Of a DNA stretch of 64,000 bases, positions 1 to 8,210 are shown in pieces. A program made the position numbers and the translations under genes. The stretch is from Lachnospiraceae bacterium YSD2013 (GTDB lineage Bacteria; Bacillota; Clostridia; Lachnospirales; Lachnospiraceae), in contig FMTX01000018.1 in the NCBI GenBank assembly GCA_900100895.1, positions 1 through 64,000 on the forward strand, in the 5' to 3' direction. Below the pieces are notes generated by a model. The model made no database searches, was not told the origin of the DNA, and saw only the letters and a list, made by a program, of their open reading frames with translations. Positions within the stretch are counted from its first letter, which is position 1; the number at the start of each line of letters is the position of its first letter.

Positions 1-111
1 AAATAAACATCCACCCGCATAGCGGGTGGTTTTTCTTTTTCGGGCATAGCCCTAATACTACTAGCCACCCACAAGTGGGTCTTATATTTGGCCTGCCAGC
101 CACGCGTCGTG

Positions 112-582
112 TTACTTGCTACCCGTAAACGGGTCCTGTGGGTCGAATATACTTAATTGATCCATTTCGTAATCTTGCTTTAGCTGGTTGGCTATATAAC
201 TTTTTATTGCTGCAGTGTTCTTCCCTACAGTATCTACATAGTATCCCTTACACCAAAATTCGCGGTTTCGGTATGCGAATTTCATATTCCCATACTTTTG
301 ATATATCATGAGACTGCTCTTTCCTTTTAGGTATCCCATAAAACCCGAAACGCTCATTTTGGGCGGGATACTTAGTAAAAGGTGTATGTGGTCCGGGCAT
401 ACCTCGCCCTCTATTATTTCGACACCCTTCCATTGGCATAGAGTCCTTATTATGTCTCTGATATCCTCTCTTTTTTCGTTGAAGAATACCTTCCTTCGAT
501 ACTTTGGCGCAAACACCACATGGTATTTGCAGTTCCATTTCGTATGTGCTAAACTTTGTGCATCAGTATTTTGTCCCGACAA
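112..582 (-). CDS. tnpA: IS200-type Y1 transposase TnpA
   Basis: A single-strand DNA transposase of about 156 residues, the normal size for IS200 TnpA. The family signature AHTKWNCKYHVVFAPKYRR is near the N-terminus, the metal-binding HUH pair lies in DHIHLLL (around residue 65), and the catalytic tyrosine region is GYYVDTVGKN (around residue 115). Translation most likely starts at TTG (582), because AGGAGG lies 8 nt upstream and no ATG fits. The gene looks intact. The Shine-Dalgarno sequence sits inside a long hairpin (592-653), which fits the known low expression of IS200 transposases. No tnpB or omega RNA is visible next to it. Confidence 0.92.
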   Translation of the reverse strand: MSGQNTDAQSLAHTKWNCKYHVVFAPKYRRKVFFNEKREDIRDIIRTLCQWKGVEIIEGEVCPDHIHLLLSIPPKMSVSGFMGYLKGKSSLMIYQKYGNMKFAYRNREFWCKGYYVDTVGKNTAAIKSYIANQLKQDYEMDQLSIFDPQDPFTGSK

Positions 583-591
583 TGTACTGTC

Positions 592-653
592 CTCCTAATG
601 TGTATTTTCTTGCGTAACTGGCAGGTCACGCTTTTGATTATACACATTAGGAG
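592..653 (-). promoter_or_regulatory. tnpA 5' hairpin covering its Shine-Dalgarno sequence
   Basis: Bases 592-605 are perfectly complementary to 640-653 (14 bp), with a 34-nt loop that itself holds a GCGT/ACGC mini-stem. Read on the minus strand, the 3' arm contains the AGGAG ribosome-binding site of tnpA. IS200 elements are known to fold the tnpA leader so that ribosomes cannot bind; this hairpin would do that here. Function is inferred. Confidence 0.65.
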
Positions 654-715
654 TATTGAAACTGAATACATCTCTTAAGCTCAACGGAACCACGCGACTA
701 TCGCGTGGTTTTCTT

Positions 716-758
716 TATACAATCATCGGATTTCTTGATTATGAAATCCGAGATTGTA
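716..758. repeat. Imperfect inverted repeat beside the IS end
   Basis: ACAATC-AT-CGGATTT and AAATCCG-AG-ATTGT face each other around a 10-nt loop (718-757). It lies just outside the IS hairpin and before the AraC terminator. It has no T-run on either side, so its role is unknown; it could be the palindromic target of the insertion. Confidence 0.4.
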
Positions 759-814
759 TGCGGTCGCCAAATGCCTGCTTGTGCAAGCACAGCAGCCGCT
801 TGGCTCGTCGCCTA

Positions 815-843
815 ACAAAAAAGAACACGGCGCCGTGCCGTGT
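815..843 (-). terminator. Terminator of the AraC-family gene
   Basis: ACACGG and CCGTGT (825-843) form a stem, followed on the minus strand by TTCTTTTTTG. It lies just after the stop codon of the regulator at 852. Confidence 0.7.
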
Positions 844-851
844 CCCTGTAA

Positions 852-1769
852 TTAAACTGCGTGTTCGTAATGCTGTGCGTAAGCTCCGATTCCGGGGTTC
901 GTGTTACGATACTCCGTGGGGGTACAGCCTACCATCTCCCTGAAGGTCTTAGTATAGTGGCTGCCGCTTGTAAAGCCTGTCTGGAAAGCGATATCCGTAA
1001 CGCTTAAGTCGGAACCTGTGAGAAGCTCCATGCTCTTGGTAATGCGGTACGAAATCAGGTAATCGCCCGGGGTCTTGGCAACGTAACGCTTGAAAATCTT
1101 GGCACAAAGGGTCTTCCCTACATTACCGGAAAAAGCAATATCCTCAAGGGAAATCTTGTCCATGTAATGGTCCTGAATAAAGGACATCATGCTCTTGAAA
1201 GTGGACGCATGAATCGGCACCGCCTGCTTGGCCGTCGAGAAGTCTATGTGCTCATGCATAAGTCTTAAGCACTTAAAAGAAGCTTCGATAATCTCAAGTT
1301 CCAAGGTCTTGGGGTCCTTGTTCTCATCAAACAGATTCAAAAGTTCATCAATAATTTTCTTGGTCCAATTATCCTGCTTTAAAAGAATGTAGTCGTTACA
1401 TCCCGCCGCAAGAATAGGTGCCACGTAGCGCTGCTCAATGTAGTTGGACGCGCACATGTATGAAGGATGAATGACGAGGCACAGGAACTCGCAATAGCTT
1501 CCCTTATTGGACCAGTTGGAGTGAATGCGCTTAGAGTTAACGCAGATGCCCTCACCCTTATCAAGGTGAATCTGCTTACCGTTAACCATGAACTCAATGC
1601 ATCCGTCCAGCACATAGAAATACTCTATGTCCTCATGCCAGTGTTCCGGAATATAAGTGGTGATGCCCGGTCTTATAAAGTGACGGTCTCTGAAGCAGTA
1701 AAACAAAGGATTGTTGTAATCAAAGATCTGTGACTTGTCTGAGCGGGTTGTAATAATATCTTTGTTCAT
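852..1769 (-). CDS. AraC-family transcriptional regulator with cupin sensor domain
   Basis: A 305-residue regulator. Residues 30-95 form an AraC-type cupin with the metal/sugar-pocket-like motif EHWHEDIEYFYVLDG. The C-terminal 100 residues carry two helix-turn-helix motifs, including SLEDIAFSGNVGKTLCAKIF and VTDIAFQTGFTSGSHYTKTF, ending in the typical PTEYR. Such proteins usually activate nearby carbohydrate genes in response to a sugar, but the neighbours here are an IS element and a terminator, so no target is evident. It is a monocistronic unit. The inducer is unknown. Confidence 0.85.
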   Translation of the reverse strand: MNKDIITTRSDKSQIFDYNNPLFYCFRDRHFIRPGITTYIPEHWHEDIEYFYVLDGCIEFMVNGKQIHLDKGEGICVNSKRIHSNWSNKGSYCEFLCLVIHPSYMCASNYIEQRYVAPILAAGCNDYILLKQDNWTKKIIDELLNLFDENKDPKTLELEIIEASFKCLRLMHEHIDFSTAKQAVPIHASTFKSMMSFIQDHYMDKISLEDIAFSGNVGKTLCAKIFKRYVAKTPGDYLISYRITKSMELLTGSDLSVTDIAFQTGFTSGSHYTKTFREMVGCTPTEYRNTNPGIGAYAQHYEHAV

Positions 1770-1937
1770 TGTAATAATCTAACGCCTCCGCGTGATAAAA
1801 TGACAAAATTGCGGTATATTTGATATATAATTGTCTCTCACCGTGTGATATTATCATAACAGAAAAAATAATAAATCTCAATAGAATTGTTCACAAGTCA
1901 TATCAACATATCCTTCTAGGTCCTAAGGACCGCAGAG

Positions 1938-1966
1938 AGAAGCAGCCAGCCACTGCTTCTTTTTGT
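1938..1966 (+). terminator. Plus-strand terminator-like hairpin without an obvious gene
   Basis: AGAAGCAG (1938-1945) pairs with CTGCTTCT (1953-1960), followed by TTTTGTTTTA. No convincing plus-strand reading frame precedes it in the 170 bases after the AraC start. It may end a short RNA transcribed divergently from the AraC gene, or be a relic. Confidence 0.5.
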
Positions 1967-1992
1967 TTTATGAAAAAAGCATATAGCCATAA

Positions 1993-2026
1993 TAAAACCC
2001 GGGGCTCCGTAAAGCCTCGGGTTTTA
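1993..2026 (-). terminator. Terminator of the cysE-sigH operon
   Basis: AAAACCCGGGGCT and AGCCTCGGGTTTT form a strong stem just after the stop codon of the minus-strand gene at 2028; T-rich on the minus-strand 3' side. Confidence 0.8.
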
Positions 2027-2027
2027 A

Positions 2028-2321
2028 TTAACTGTTCTTAATGTCTTCGAGAGTTCCCTTAAGGTCCTCGATAGCCTTCGATGCATTGGCAATTTCTCTG
2101 AACTGCTTCTCGAATTCGGGATCGAACTCTCCGTCCTTGTGCATCTCGTAATACTTGCGGCCGATTGCCATGTATGAGCGGTTTACAAGATTCTCGCAAG
2201 TCTTGATTTCGCTTCTTACTTCAAGAGCATCGAGTGTGTCGTTCTTTTTCTTGGTGAAGCGCTCCACAAGCTCTCCGATAAAGTTTATAAACTTTTCAAC
2301 CATTTCCCAGAAATCATTCAT
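2028..2321 (-). CDS. Small conserved protein coupled to sigH (unknown function)
   Basis: I do not recognise this 97-residue protein. It is highly charged and mostly helical in character. An N-terminal stretch, NDFWEMVEKFINFIGELVERF, could lie on a membrane surface as an amphipathic helix, and the rest looks like a coiled coil. The start ATG at 2321 has GGAGAG 8 nt upstream. Its first codons overlap the sigH stop (ATGAATGA), a sign of translational coupling, so its amount should follow that of SigH. It is the last gene before a strong terminator. Confidence 0.75.
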   Translation of the reverse strand: MNDFWEMVEKFINFIGELVERFTKKKNDTLDALEVRSEIKTCENLVNRSYMAIGRKYYEMHKDGEFDPEFEKQFREIANASKAIEDLKGTLEDIKNS

Positions 2322-2964
2322 TAGTTTTTCTCTCCTCAAGTTTCTTTTTTATTTTACCCTTAGCGCGCGTAAGCGCGTTGTCGGTGGATTTCTCGTCGCG
2401 GCCTAAGACCTTGGCTATCTGAATGTAGCTCATGCCCGTAAGGTGAAGCTCGACGGCCTCACGCTCGAAGTCGGAAAGGTCCGAATCGATAAAATGCTCG
2501 ATATCCTCCACGTTCTCCCTGTCAATCATGATTGCCTCGGGATCGCCGTCACCGCCTGCCAGAGTGTCCTCTAAGCTTTTCTCACTGCTCTCGCCTTCCG
2601 ACTCAAAGGTCTGGCTGAAAGAAATGTACGTATTAAGCGGCATGTGTTTCTTACGCCCCGAAGCGGTCACTGCGGTGTACATCTGCCTCGACACACAAAG
2701 ATCGGCAAAAGTAAGAAAGCTTGCGTCCCTTCCCGCGTCATAATCCCTGATGGCCTTGAAAAGCCCTATCATGCCTTCCTGAATAAGGTCCTCGGCGTCG
2801 GCGCCTAAGATGTACATGGACTTGGCCTTGGCTCTTACGAGGTTCTTGTACTTATCAAGTATGTACTCGGTAATGCCGGGCTCGCCTTCACGCAAGCGAA
2901 GAATAAGCTCTTCGTCGGTGGCGTCGCCGTATTTATTTCTGTAATCTTTGTCTTGCAATCTCAA
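2314..2964 (-). CDS. sigH: RNA polymerase sigma factor SigH (sporulation/stationary phase)
   Basis: Sigma-70-family factor of 216 residues, the usual SigH length. Region 2 is clear (ADAEDLIQEGMIGLFKAIRDY followed by FLTFADLCVSRQMYTAV), and region 4 ends with a helix-turn-helix (MSYIQIAKVLGRDEKSTDNALTRAK). The order mrnC-rlmB-sigH is the classical Bacillota locus. In sporulating relatives SigH directs early sporulation and competence genes. The likely start is TTG at 2964, which overlaps the end of rlmB by 32 nt and has GGGAG upstream. The gene yacP, found between rlmB and sigH in Bacillus, is absent. Confidence 0.88.
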   Translation of the reverse strand: MRLQDKDYRNKYGDATDEELILRLREGEPGITEYILDKYKNLVRAKAKSMYILGADAEDLIQEGMIGLFKAIRDYDAGRDASFLTFADLCVSRQMYTAVTASGRKKHMPLNTYISFSQTFESEGESSEKSLEDTLAGGDGDPEAIMIDRENVEDIEHFIDSDLSDFEREAVELHLTGMSYIQIAKVLGRDEKSTDNALTRAKGKIKKKLEERKTNE

Positions 2965-3673
2965 AGCTTAATACTCCCATTGCAACGGATGCGTTAAGTG
3001 AATCTATGTCGCCCTTCATGGGAATGCGGGCTACGAAGTCGCACTTCTCACGCACGAGTCTTGATACGCCTTCGCCTTCATTGCCGATGACAAGTCCGAT
3101 GGGGCCTGTAAGATTAAGGTCGTACATAACCTCGCCTTCCATGTCGGCGCAGACGAACCACAAGCCTTTTTCTTTTAACTCTTCGATGGTCTTGGAAAGA
3201 TTGGTAACCTTAACCACGGGAGTGTAATTGAGCGCGCCTGCGGAAGTGCGGGCAACTGTAGCGGTTAAGCCCACCGCGCGGTTCTTGGGGATAATTACTC
3301 CGTGAGCTCCTACAAGATTGGCGGTTCTGATGATGGCGCCAAGGTTGTGCGGGTCTTCGATTCCATCTAAGATAATTACGAAAGGAGCTTCTCCCTTCTT
3401 CTCGGCAAGTGCGAAGATATCTTCCATCTCGGAATAATCATATGCCGCACTTACTGCGATAACGCCCTGATGATGACCGGTCTGGGACATCTGATCGAGG
3501 CGGTCTTTGTCTACGTACTTAATTATCGTATCCTGTTTCTTGGCCTCTCTCTTAATCGTAAGTACGGGGCCGTCCTGGCAGCCGTCGAGCACGTAAAGTC
3601 TGTCTACGGTCTTGCCGGATCTGAAGGCTTCAAGCACTGCGTTTCTGCCTTCTATCATTGATTCATTACTCAT
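2933..3673 (-). CDS. rlmB: 23S rRNA (guanosine-2'-O)-methyltransferase RlmB
   Basis: SpoU/TrmH-family knotted methyltransferase of 246 residues, using S-adenosylmethionine to methylate a guanosine in 23S rRNA. An N-terminal RNA-binding substrate domain (residues 1-75) is followed by the SPOUT domain with motif 1 (ILDGIEDPHNLGAIIRTA), motif 2 (PIGLVIGNEGEGVSRLVRE) and motif 3 (IPMKGDIDSLNASVAMGVL). It sits between mrnC and sigH, as in Bacillus. The coding ends of neighbours nearly touch, so it is in one operon with them. Confidence 0.92.
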   Translation of the reverse strand: MSNESMIEGRNAVLEAFRSGKTVDRLYVLDGCQDGPVLTIKREAKKQDTIIKYVDKDRLDQMSQTGHHQGVIAVSAAYDYSEMEDIFALAEKKGEAPFVIILDGIEDPHNLGAIIRTANLVGAHGVIIPKNRAVGLTATVARTSAGALNYTPVVKVTNLSKTIEELKEKGLWFVCADMEGEVMYDLNLTGPIGLVIGNEGEGVSRLVREKCDFVARIPMKGDIDSLNASVAMGVLSFEIARQRLQK

Positions 3674-3680
3674 AATACCT

Positions 3681-4112
3681 CTATTCTGCGGGCTTCTCTA
3701 TAACGCCCTTTTCTATTAATTCAAGCATTCTCGCGGTCTCACCTTTAAGATACAGGTAACCCATTAACGCTTCAAAGCCGGTGGCCTTGCGATAGTCGCC
3801 TATGGAAGCGTTCTTGGCCTTGGTGGCGGACTTGGCGTTGCGGCCGCGCTTGTAAATGTCGGCTTCTTCCTCCGTAAGCATCGGCAAAAGAATATCTGCC
3901 GCATCAGCCTGGGCCTTGGCGTTCACGTAGTGTATCGCATCCTTGTGAACCTTCTCTATGGGGCGGTTGCCCTTGGAAAGCGTCACGGTACGCACCACCA
4001 CTTCATATATCGCGTCGCCTATGTGCGCAAGTATAAGCGGTGCCACTTCTGCGGGGTTAATGTCCGCGAGAGCGAATTTGTCTTTAATTTCTTTATAAAG
4101 GAATTCATCCAT
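3681..4112 (-). CDS. mrnC: Mini-ribonuclease 3 (MrnC)
   Basis: A 143-residue RNase III-type domain lacking the double-stranded RNA-binding domain, the hallmark of Mini-III, which matures 23S rRNA ends in Bacillota. The catalytic region reads ILAHIGDAIYEVVVRT (residues 28-43) and the second acidic motif lies in TGFEALMGYLYLKG. It overlaps the end of cysE by 8 nt and is 7 nt from rlmB, so translation is probably coupled. Confidence 0.92.
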   Translation of the reverse strand: MDEFLYKEIKDKFALADINPAEVAPLILAHIGDAIYEVVVRTVTLSKGNRPIEKVHKDAIHYVNAKAQADAADILLPMLTEEEADIYKRGRNAKSATKAKNASIGDYRKATGFEALMGYLYLKGETARMLELIEKGVIEKPAE

Positions 4113-4779
4113 TGAACTTCTTGCTTAACTCCTTAAGTCTCTCTTCCAGATCAAGTACACGGTTGATAAGCTCGCTGTTGGCCTGCTGAAGATTCGTAAT
4201 GTCTTCGCGTACGGGGTCGGGAAGATCTACCTGATTGAGCTCTTCCTGAGGAAGCAATGCATCGGCACGCTTCACCACACGACCGGGAACACCCACAACA
4301 GTTGAGTTCGGAGGCACTTCCTCAAGCACCACGGAACCCGCACCGATCTTGGAATTGTCACCGATTTTAAAGGAACCGAGCACCTTCGCGCCGGCGCTTA
4401 CCATTACGTTATTGCCAAGGGTAGGATGACGCTTGCCTTGCTCCTTACCTGTACCGCCCAGGGTAACTCCCTGATAAAGCGTACAGTTGTCGCCGATTAT
4501 GGTAGTCTCACCGATAATAACTCCGTTACCGTGGTCGATAAAAAGTCCCTTACCGATTTCCGCACCGGGGTGAATCTCGATACCCGTCTTGCGCGCAGCC
4601 TTCTGGGAAATGTATCTTGCCCAGAAATAATGACCCTTCTTGTAGAGCCTGTGCGCCCTTCTGTAGCTAAGCATAACCTTGAAACTGGGGTACAAAAACA
4701 CCTCCCAGTTAGAATGAATAGCCGGGTCACGTTCTTTGATCAATTGTATTTCTTCTTTAATCTCTTTGATAATACCCAT
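4105..4779 (-). CDS. cysE: Serine O-acetyltransferase CysE
   Basis: Makes O-acetylserine from serine and acetyl-CoA, the first step of cysteine synthesis. The N-terminal helical part is followed by left-handed beta-helix hexapeptide repeats with the signatures GIEIHPGAEIGKGLFIDHG and GVTLGGTGKEQGKRHPTLG (residues 65-125), plus a coiled-coil-like tail after residue 180. In Bacillus the order is cysE-cysS-mrnC; here cysS (cysteinyl-tRNA synthetase) is missing between them. At 224 residues the length is normal for the short EpsC/CysE type. Confidence 0.92.
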   Translation of the reverse strand: MGIIKEIKEEIQLIKERDPAIHSNWEVFLYPSFKVMLSYRRAHRLYKKGHYFWARYISQKAARKTGIEIHPGAEIGKGLFIDHGNGVIIGETTIIGDNCTLYQGVTLGGTGKEQGKRHPTLGNNVMVSAGAKVLGSFKIGDNSKIGAGSVVLEEVPPNSTVVGVPGRVVKRADALLPQEELNQVDLPDPVREDITNLQQANSELINRVLDLEERLKELSKKFNG

Positions 4780-4867
4780 AATCGTACCTTTAAGCGTGAT
4801 AACTCATTGTAATCCATTTTGAAAAACTTTTCAATGAAGGGACGGCACATCCTAAATATTCTCGCAA

Positions 4868-4896
4868 AAGAAAGGCCACCGGCTGACCCGATGGCT
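4868..4896 (-). terminator. Terminator of the lipid kinase gene
   Basis: GCCACCGG and CCGATGGC (one G-T pair) form a stem around CTGAC; CTTTCTTTTG follows on the minus strand. It lies between the kinase stop (4902) and cysE. Confidence 0.65.
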
Positions 4897-4901
4897 CATT
4901 T

Positions 4902-5756
4902 CTATCTGTGTACTTTGTATGACTTAACATCAAGAACAGTCTCGCCGTCAATCTGAAGCGCGCAGGGGCGGTCGAACTTAACCTCTACCTCACGGCTCTT
5001 AATCTGAATGACTTCCTTGCGATGTTTAATGTGCTCACCCTTGCAGATACCTGAGAATATAAGCAGTGTCTTAAGTCGGCTTCTTCCTCTGAATATCATA
5101 GTGGTAACAGTGCCGTCGTCGTTAAGGCGCTTCTGCCCGGGTGTGGCCTTCATGCCACCGCCGTAGTAGCGTCCGTTCATGGTAGGCGCTATCCACACGT
5201 GGTCGAACACCTTTTTATGCCCGTCGGAGATGACTGCTGCCGTCACGGGCTTAAACTTAAAAAGAAGTCCCTTGATGGCAATCGCCGCGTAATTGACGGG
5301 TTTATCACTCTTCTGTCTGAGCCTATCGCCCACTTCGCAGCAATAGCCGTCGATGCCGTAGCCGATACCGTTTATGAAGCGGTATGTCTCACCTTTAACC
5401 GTAACCTTCGGAAGGTTCTTAATATACGTGTTGAGAAGCACCAGCCCCGAATTGCCGTCGGGTCTGACATCTCTCATAAAATCATTGCCCGAGCCCGAAG
5501 GGAAGTAATATACCTCTCTCGGAAGCTCTTCATCGCCTATAGTATTCACGAAGCGATTAATGGTACCGTCTCCGCCCGAAAGAACAAGCGTCTTGTCCCC
5601 GGGAAGTTCTCTCATAAATTTCTTGATATCTTCTATCGAAAGAATGCTCTCATACTCAAACTCACCGTCCGTGACTGCGGTTTCAATCTTTGTCGCACTC
5701 TCAAAGCCCCTGCCGCTGTTCGACAGAGGATTAAAAATTACATAATACTTACCCAT
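4902..5756 (-). CDS. Diacylglycerol/lipid kinase family protein (YegS/DagK-like)
   Basis: Lipid kinase of the DAGK catalytic family, about 284 residues. The N-terminal NPLSNSGRG loop and the nucleotide-binding motif LSGGDGTINRFVN (around residue 65) are present, as is a SGSGNDFMRD motif. It probably phosphorylates diacylglycerol for phospholipid recycling. A longer upstream reading frame exists, but the start at 5756 has AAAGGAG 11 nt upstream and matches the family N-terminus. A paralogue lies at 43494-44462. Confidence 0.85.
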   Translation of the reverse strand: MGKYYVIFNPLSNSGRGFESATKIETAVTDGEFEYESILSIEDIKKFMRELPGDKTLVLSGGDGTINRFVNTIGDEELPREVYYFPSGSGNDFMRDVRPDGNSGLVLLNTYIKNLPKVTVKGETYRFINGIGYGIDGYCCEVGDRLRQKSDKPVNYAAIAIKGLLFKFKPVTAAVISDGHKKVFDHVWIAPTMNGRYYGGGMKATPGQKRLNDDGTVTTMIFRGRSRLKTLLIFSGICKGEHIKHRKEVIQIKSREVEVKFDRPCALQIDGETVLDVKSYKVHR

Positions 5757-5808
5757 TACATCTAACACTCCTTTGTAACCATCCGGAGTATTATAGACCC
5801 CCATACCT

Positions 5809-6867
5809 TTATTTTTCCATATACAGATTCTGACTTCTGCACAAAAAATCATGACGGCTCGAGAAAATGTCGCTGTCAAAATATTTAACGATTAATTCTG
5901 CGTCCTCATCCGTCACCGCATGACCGACCTTGTGCACGTGAATTGCGAAATGTCTGTCGAGCCCTGCCTCCTCATAGTAAGGAAGCGCTCTGTTGTAACA
6001 CTCCCACATTGCAGGCGCGTTAACCCAATCCTCGCCCGTCGCCGCGCAGACTATAAAGTAGTATACTTCAGGGTCCATCACCAGCGCCGCAAGCATCTCT
6101 TGGTTGACCGGAATCTCCTCCTCTGTCTTGTACTGCAAGAACTTATCCACGAACCATCCGCGCTCCGCATCCGACTGCAGGCACGAAAGCGGCTCGTTCT
6201 CGCCGTAAGTGTAGTCTGCCGGTGCATCAACCTCAGTTAAATCGTAAGTCTTACCCTGCGACTTAACTCCGTACAGCGCCAGTCCGCCCGCTCCCGAGCA
6301 TGTAGGCACCACCATCTTGAATCTGTGGTCGAAAGCACCGCACACCGCAGTCGCCTTGCCCCATCTCGAAACGCCCGTCACTACAGCCAGTTCAGGGTCG
6401 AATCCAAGCTCGGCTCCCAGTCCCGCCTTAACCGCATCCAGCACCTTCGCGGCGCCCCAGGCCCATGCCATCAGCACACCCGTCTGTTCTTTTTCCTCCC
6501 CATAAGGGTACAATTTGTAAAAGCATCCGTCATGCTTGTAATCGTCAGACGCAATCTCCCTCGTGTCCATGAATATCAGCCCGAAGCCCGCTTTCTTGAA
6601 TGTATCCACCGGCTGAATCGGGTGCATGCATATCACGAAAGGATGCGCTCCTTTATGCGGCGCGTCTTCCTCCGGTTTAATCACTCTAACGGTAAAAGAA
6701 ACTCCGTCGACGTTTATCTTAACCGGCTCCCCCGGAATCTCCTGTCCGAAGAATGTCACCGGCTCGGTCTTCGCAGGGTCAAGTATCTCATAGCTTACTT
6801 TCTCGCCTATACGCCACTTACCGTATTCATTCTCTTCAAAAAACTTAATCAGTTTCTGTCTGTCCAT
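5809..6867 (-). CDS. CE15-like glucuronoyl esterase / alpha-beta hydrolase
   Basis: An alpha/beta hydrolase of 352 residues. The nucleophile motif GVSRWGKATAV (around residue 168) matches the G-C/V-S-R-x-G-K signature of carbohydrate esterase family 15, and a late HVHKVGHAVTDED can supply the histidine. CE15 enzymes cut the ester between 4-O-methylglucuronic acid of xylan and lignin alcohols. No signal peptide is visible, so this copy would act in the cytoplasm on imported fragments. AGGAGG precedes the ATG. It is divergent from a CE1-type esterase at 7062. Assignment rests on motifs only. Confidence 0.65.
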   Translation of the reverse strand: MDRQKLIKFFEENEYGKWRIGEKVSYEILDPAKTEPVTFFGQEIPGEPVKINVDGVSFTVRVIKPEEDAPHKGAHPFVICMHPIQPVDTFKKAGFGLIFMDTREIASDDYKHDGCFYKLYPYGEEKEQTGVLMAWAWGAAKVLDAVKAGLGAELGFDPELAVVTGVSRWGKATAVCGAFDHRFKMVVPTCSGAGGLALYGVKSQGKTYDLTEVDAPADYTYGENEPLSCLQSDAERGWFVDKFLQYKTEEEIPVNQEMLAALVMDPEVYYFIVCAATGEDWVNAPAMWECYNRALPYYEEAGLDRHFAIHVHKVGHAVTDEDAELIVKYFDSDIFSSRHDFLCRSQNLYMEK

Positions 6868-7049
6868 ACCCGTAACCTCCTAAACCTAAAAACCTGAGAA
6901 TTGGTTTCTTTGGCAACTATATTATATCAAACCGGGCGCGCTTTTTCATTCTTCAAGTTTTGCCAAAAACTTCTCTGATATTGCCCCGTTTGCGCAAACG
7001 TATTGAGGTTTTATAGGTATGTGGTAAATTGATAAGTGCAATGAAATAA

Positions 7050-8144
<1,095 letters not shown>

Positions 8145-8158
8145 ACTGTTGCACAATA

Positions 8159-8197
8159 AAAGGCGGCGAGCTCGATTTGAGTTCACCGCCTTCTTTT
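8159..8197. terminator. Bidirectional terminator between the esterase and malic enzyme genes
   Basis: AAGGCGGCGAGCTC and GAGTTCACCGCCTT form a long stem with A-rich and T-rich flanks on both sides, between two convergent stop codons. Confidence 0.85.
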
Positions 8198-8210
8198 TAT
8201 TGAAGCGTCA

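Larger units (their letters stand above)
1..712 (-). mobile_element. IS200-type insertion sequence (IS200/IS605 family, tnpA only)
   Basis: One Y1 (HUH) transposase gene with no accessory tnpB, flanked by subterminal hairpins of matching shape. The tnpA-downstream end has CCACCCGC-ATA-GCGGGTGG at 12-30, and the tnpA-upstream end has CCACGCGA-CTA-TCGCGTGG at 690-708; each is an 8-bp stem with a 3-nt loop. IS200/IS605 elements use such hairpins instead of terminal inverted repeats. The exact ends are not defined, because the left edge is cut by the window and the right edge (about 712) is inferred from the hairpin. Confidence 0.75.

Noticed and set aside
656-943. Plus-strand frame beside the IS element
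   Set aside because: It covers IS hairpins, the AraC terminator and the end of the AraC gene in antisense; no ribosome-binding site.
1820-2041. Open frame of 73 codons on the plus strand
   Set aside because: It spans one terminator hairpin and the arm of another, has no ribosome-binding site, and its product looks random.
4105-4812. Long frames in both other strands across cysE
   Set aside because: These are mirror frames caused by GC-biased codon positions in genuine minus-strand genes; the same holds for the many antisense frames over feoB, comEC and the arg genes.
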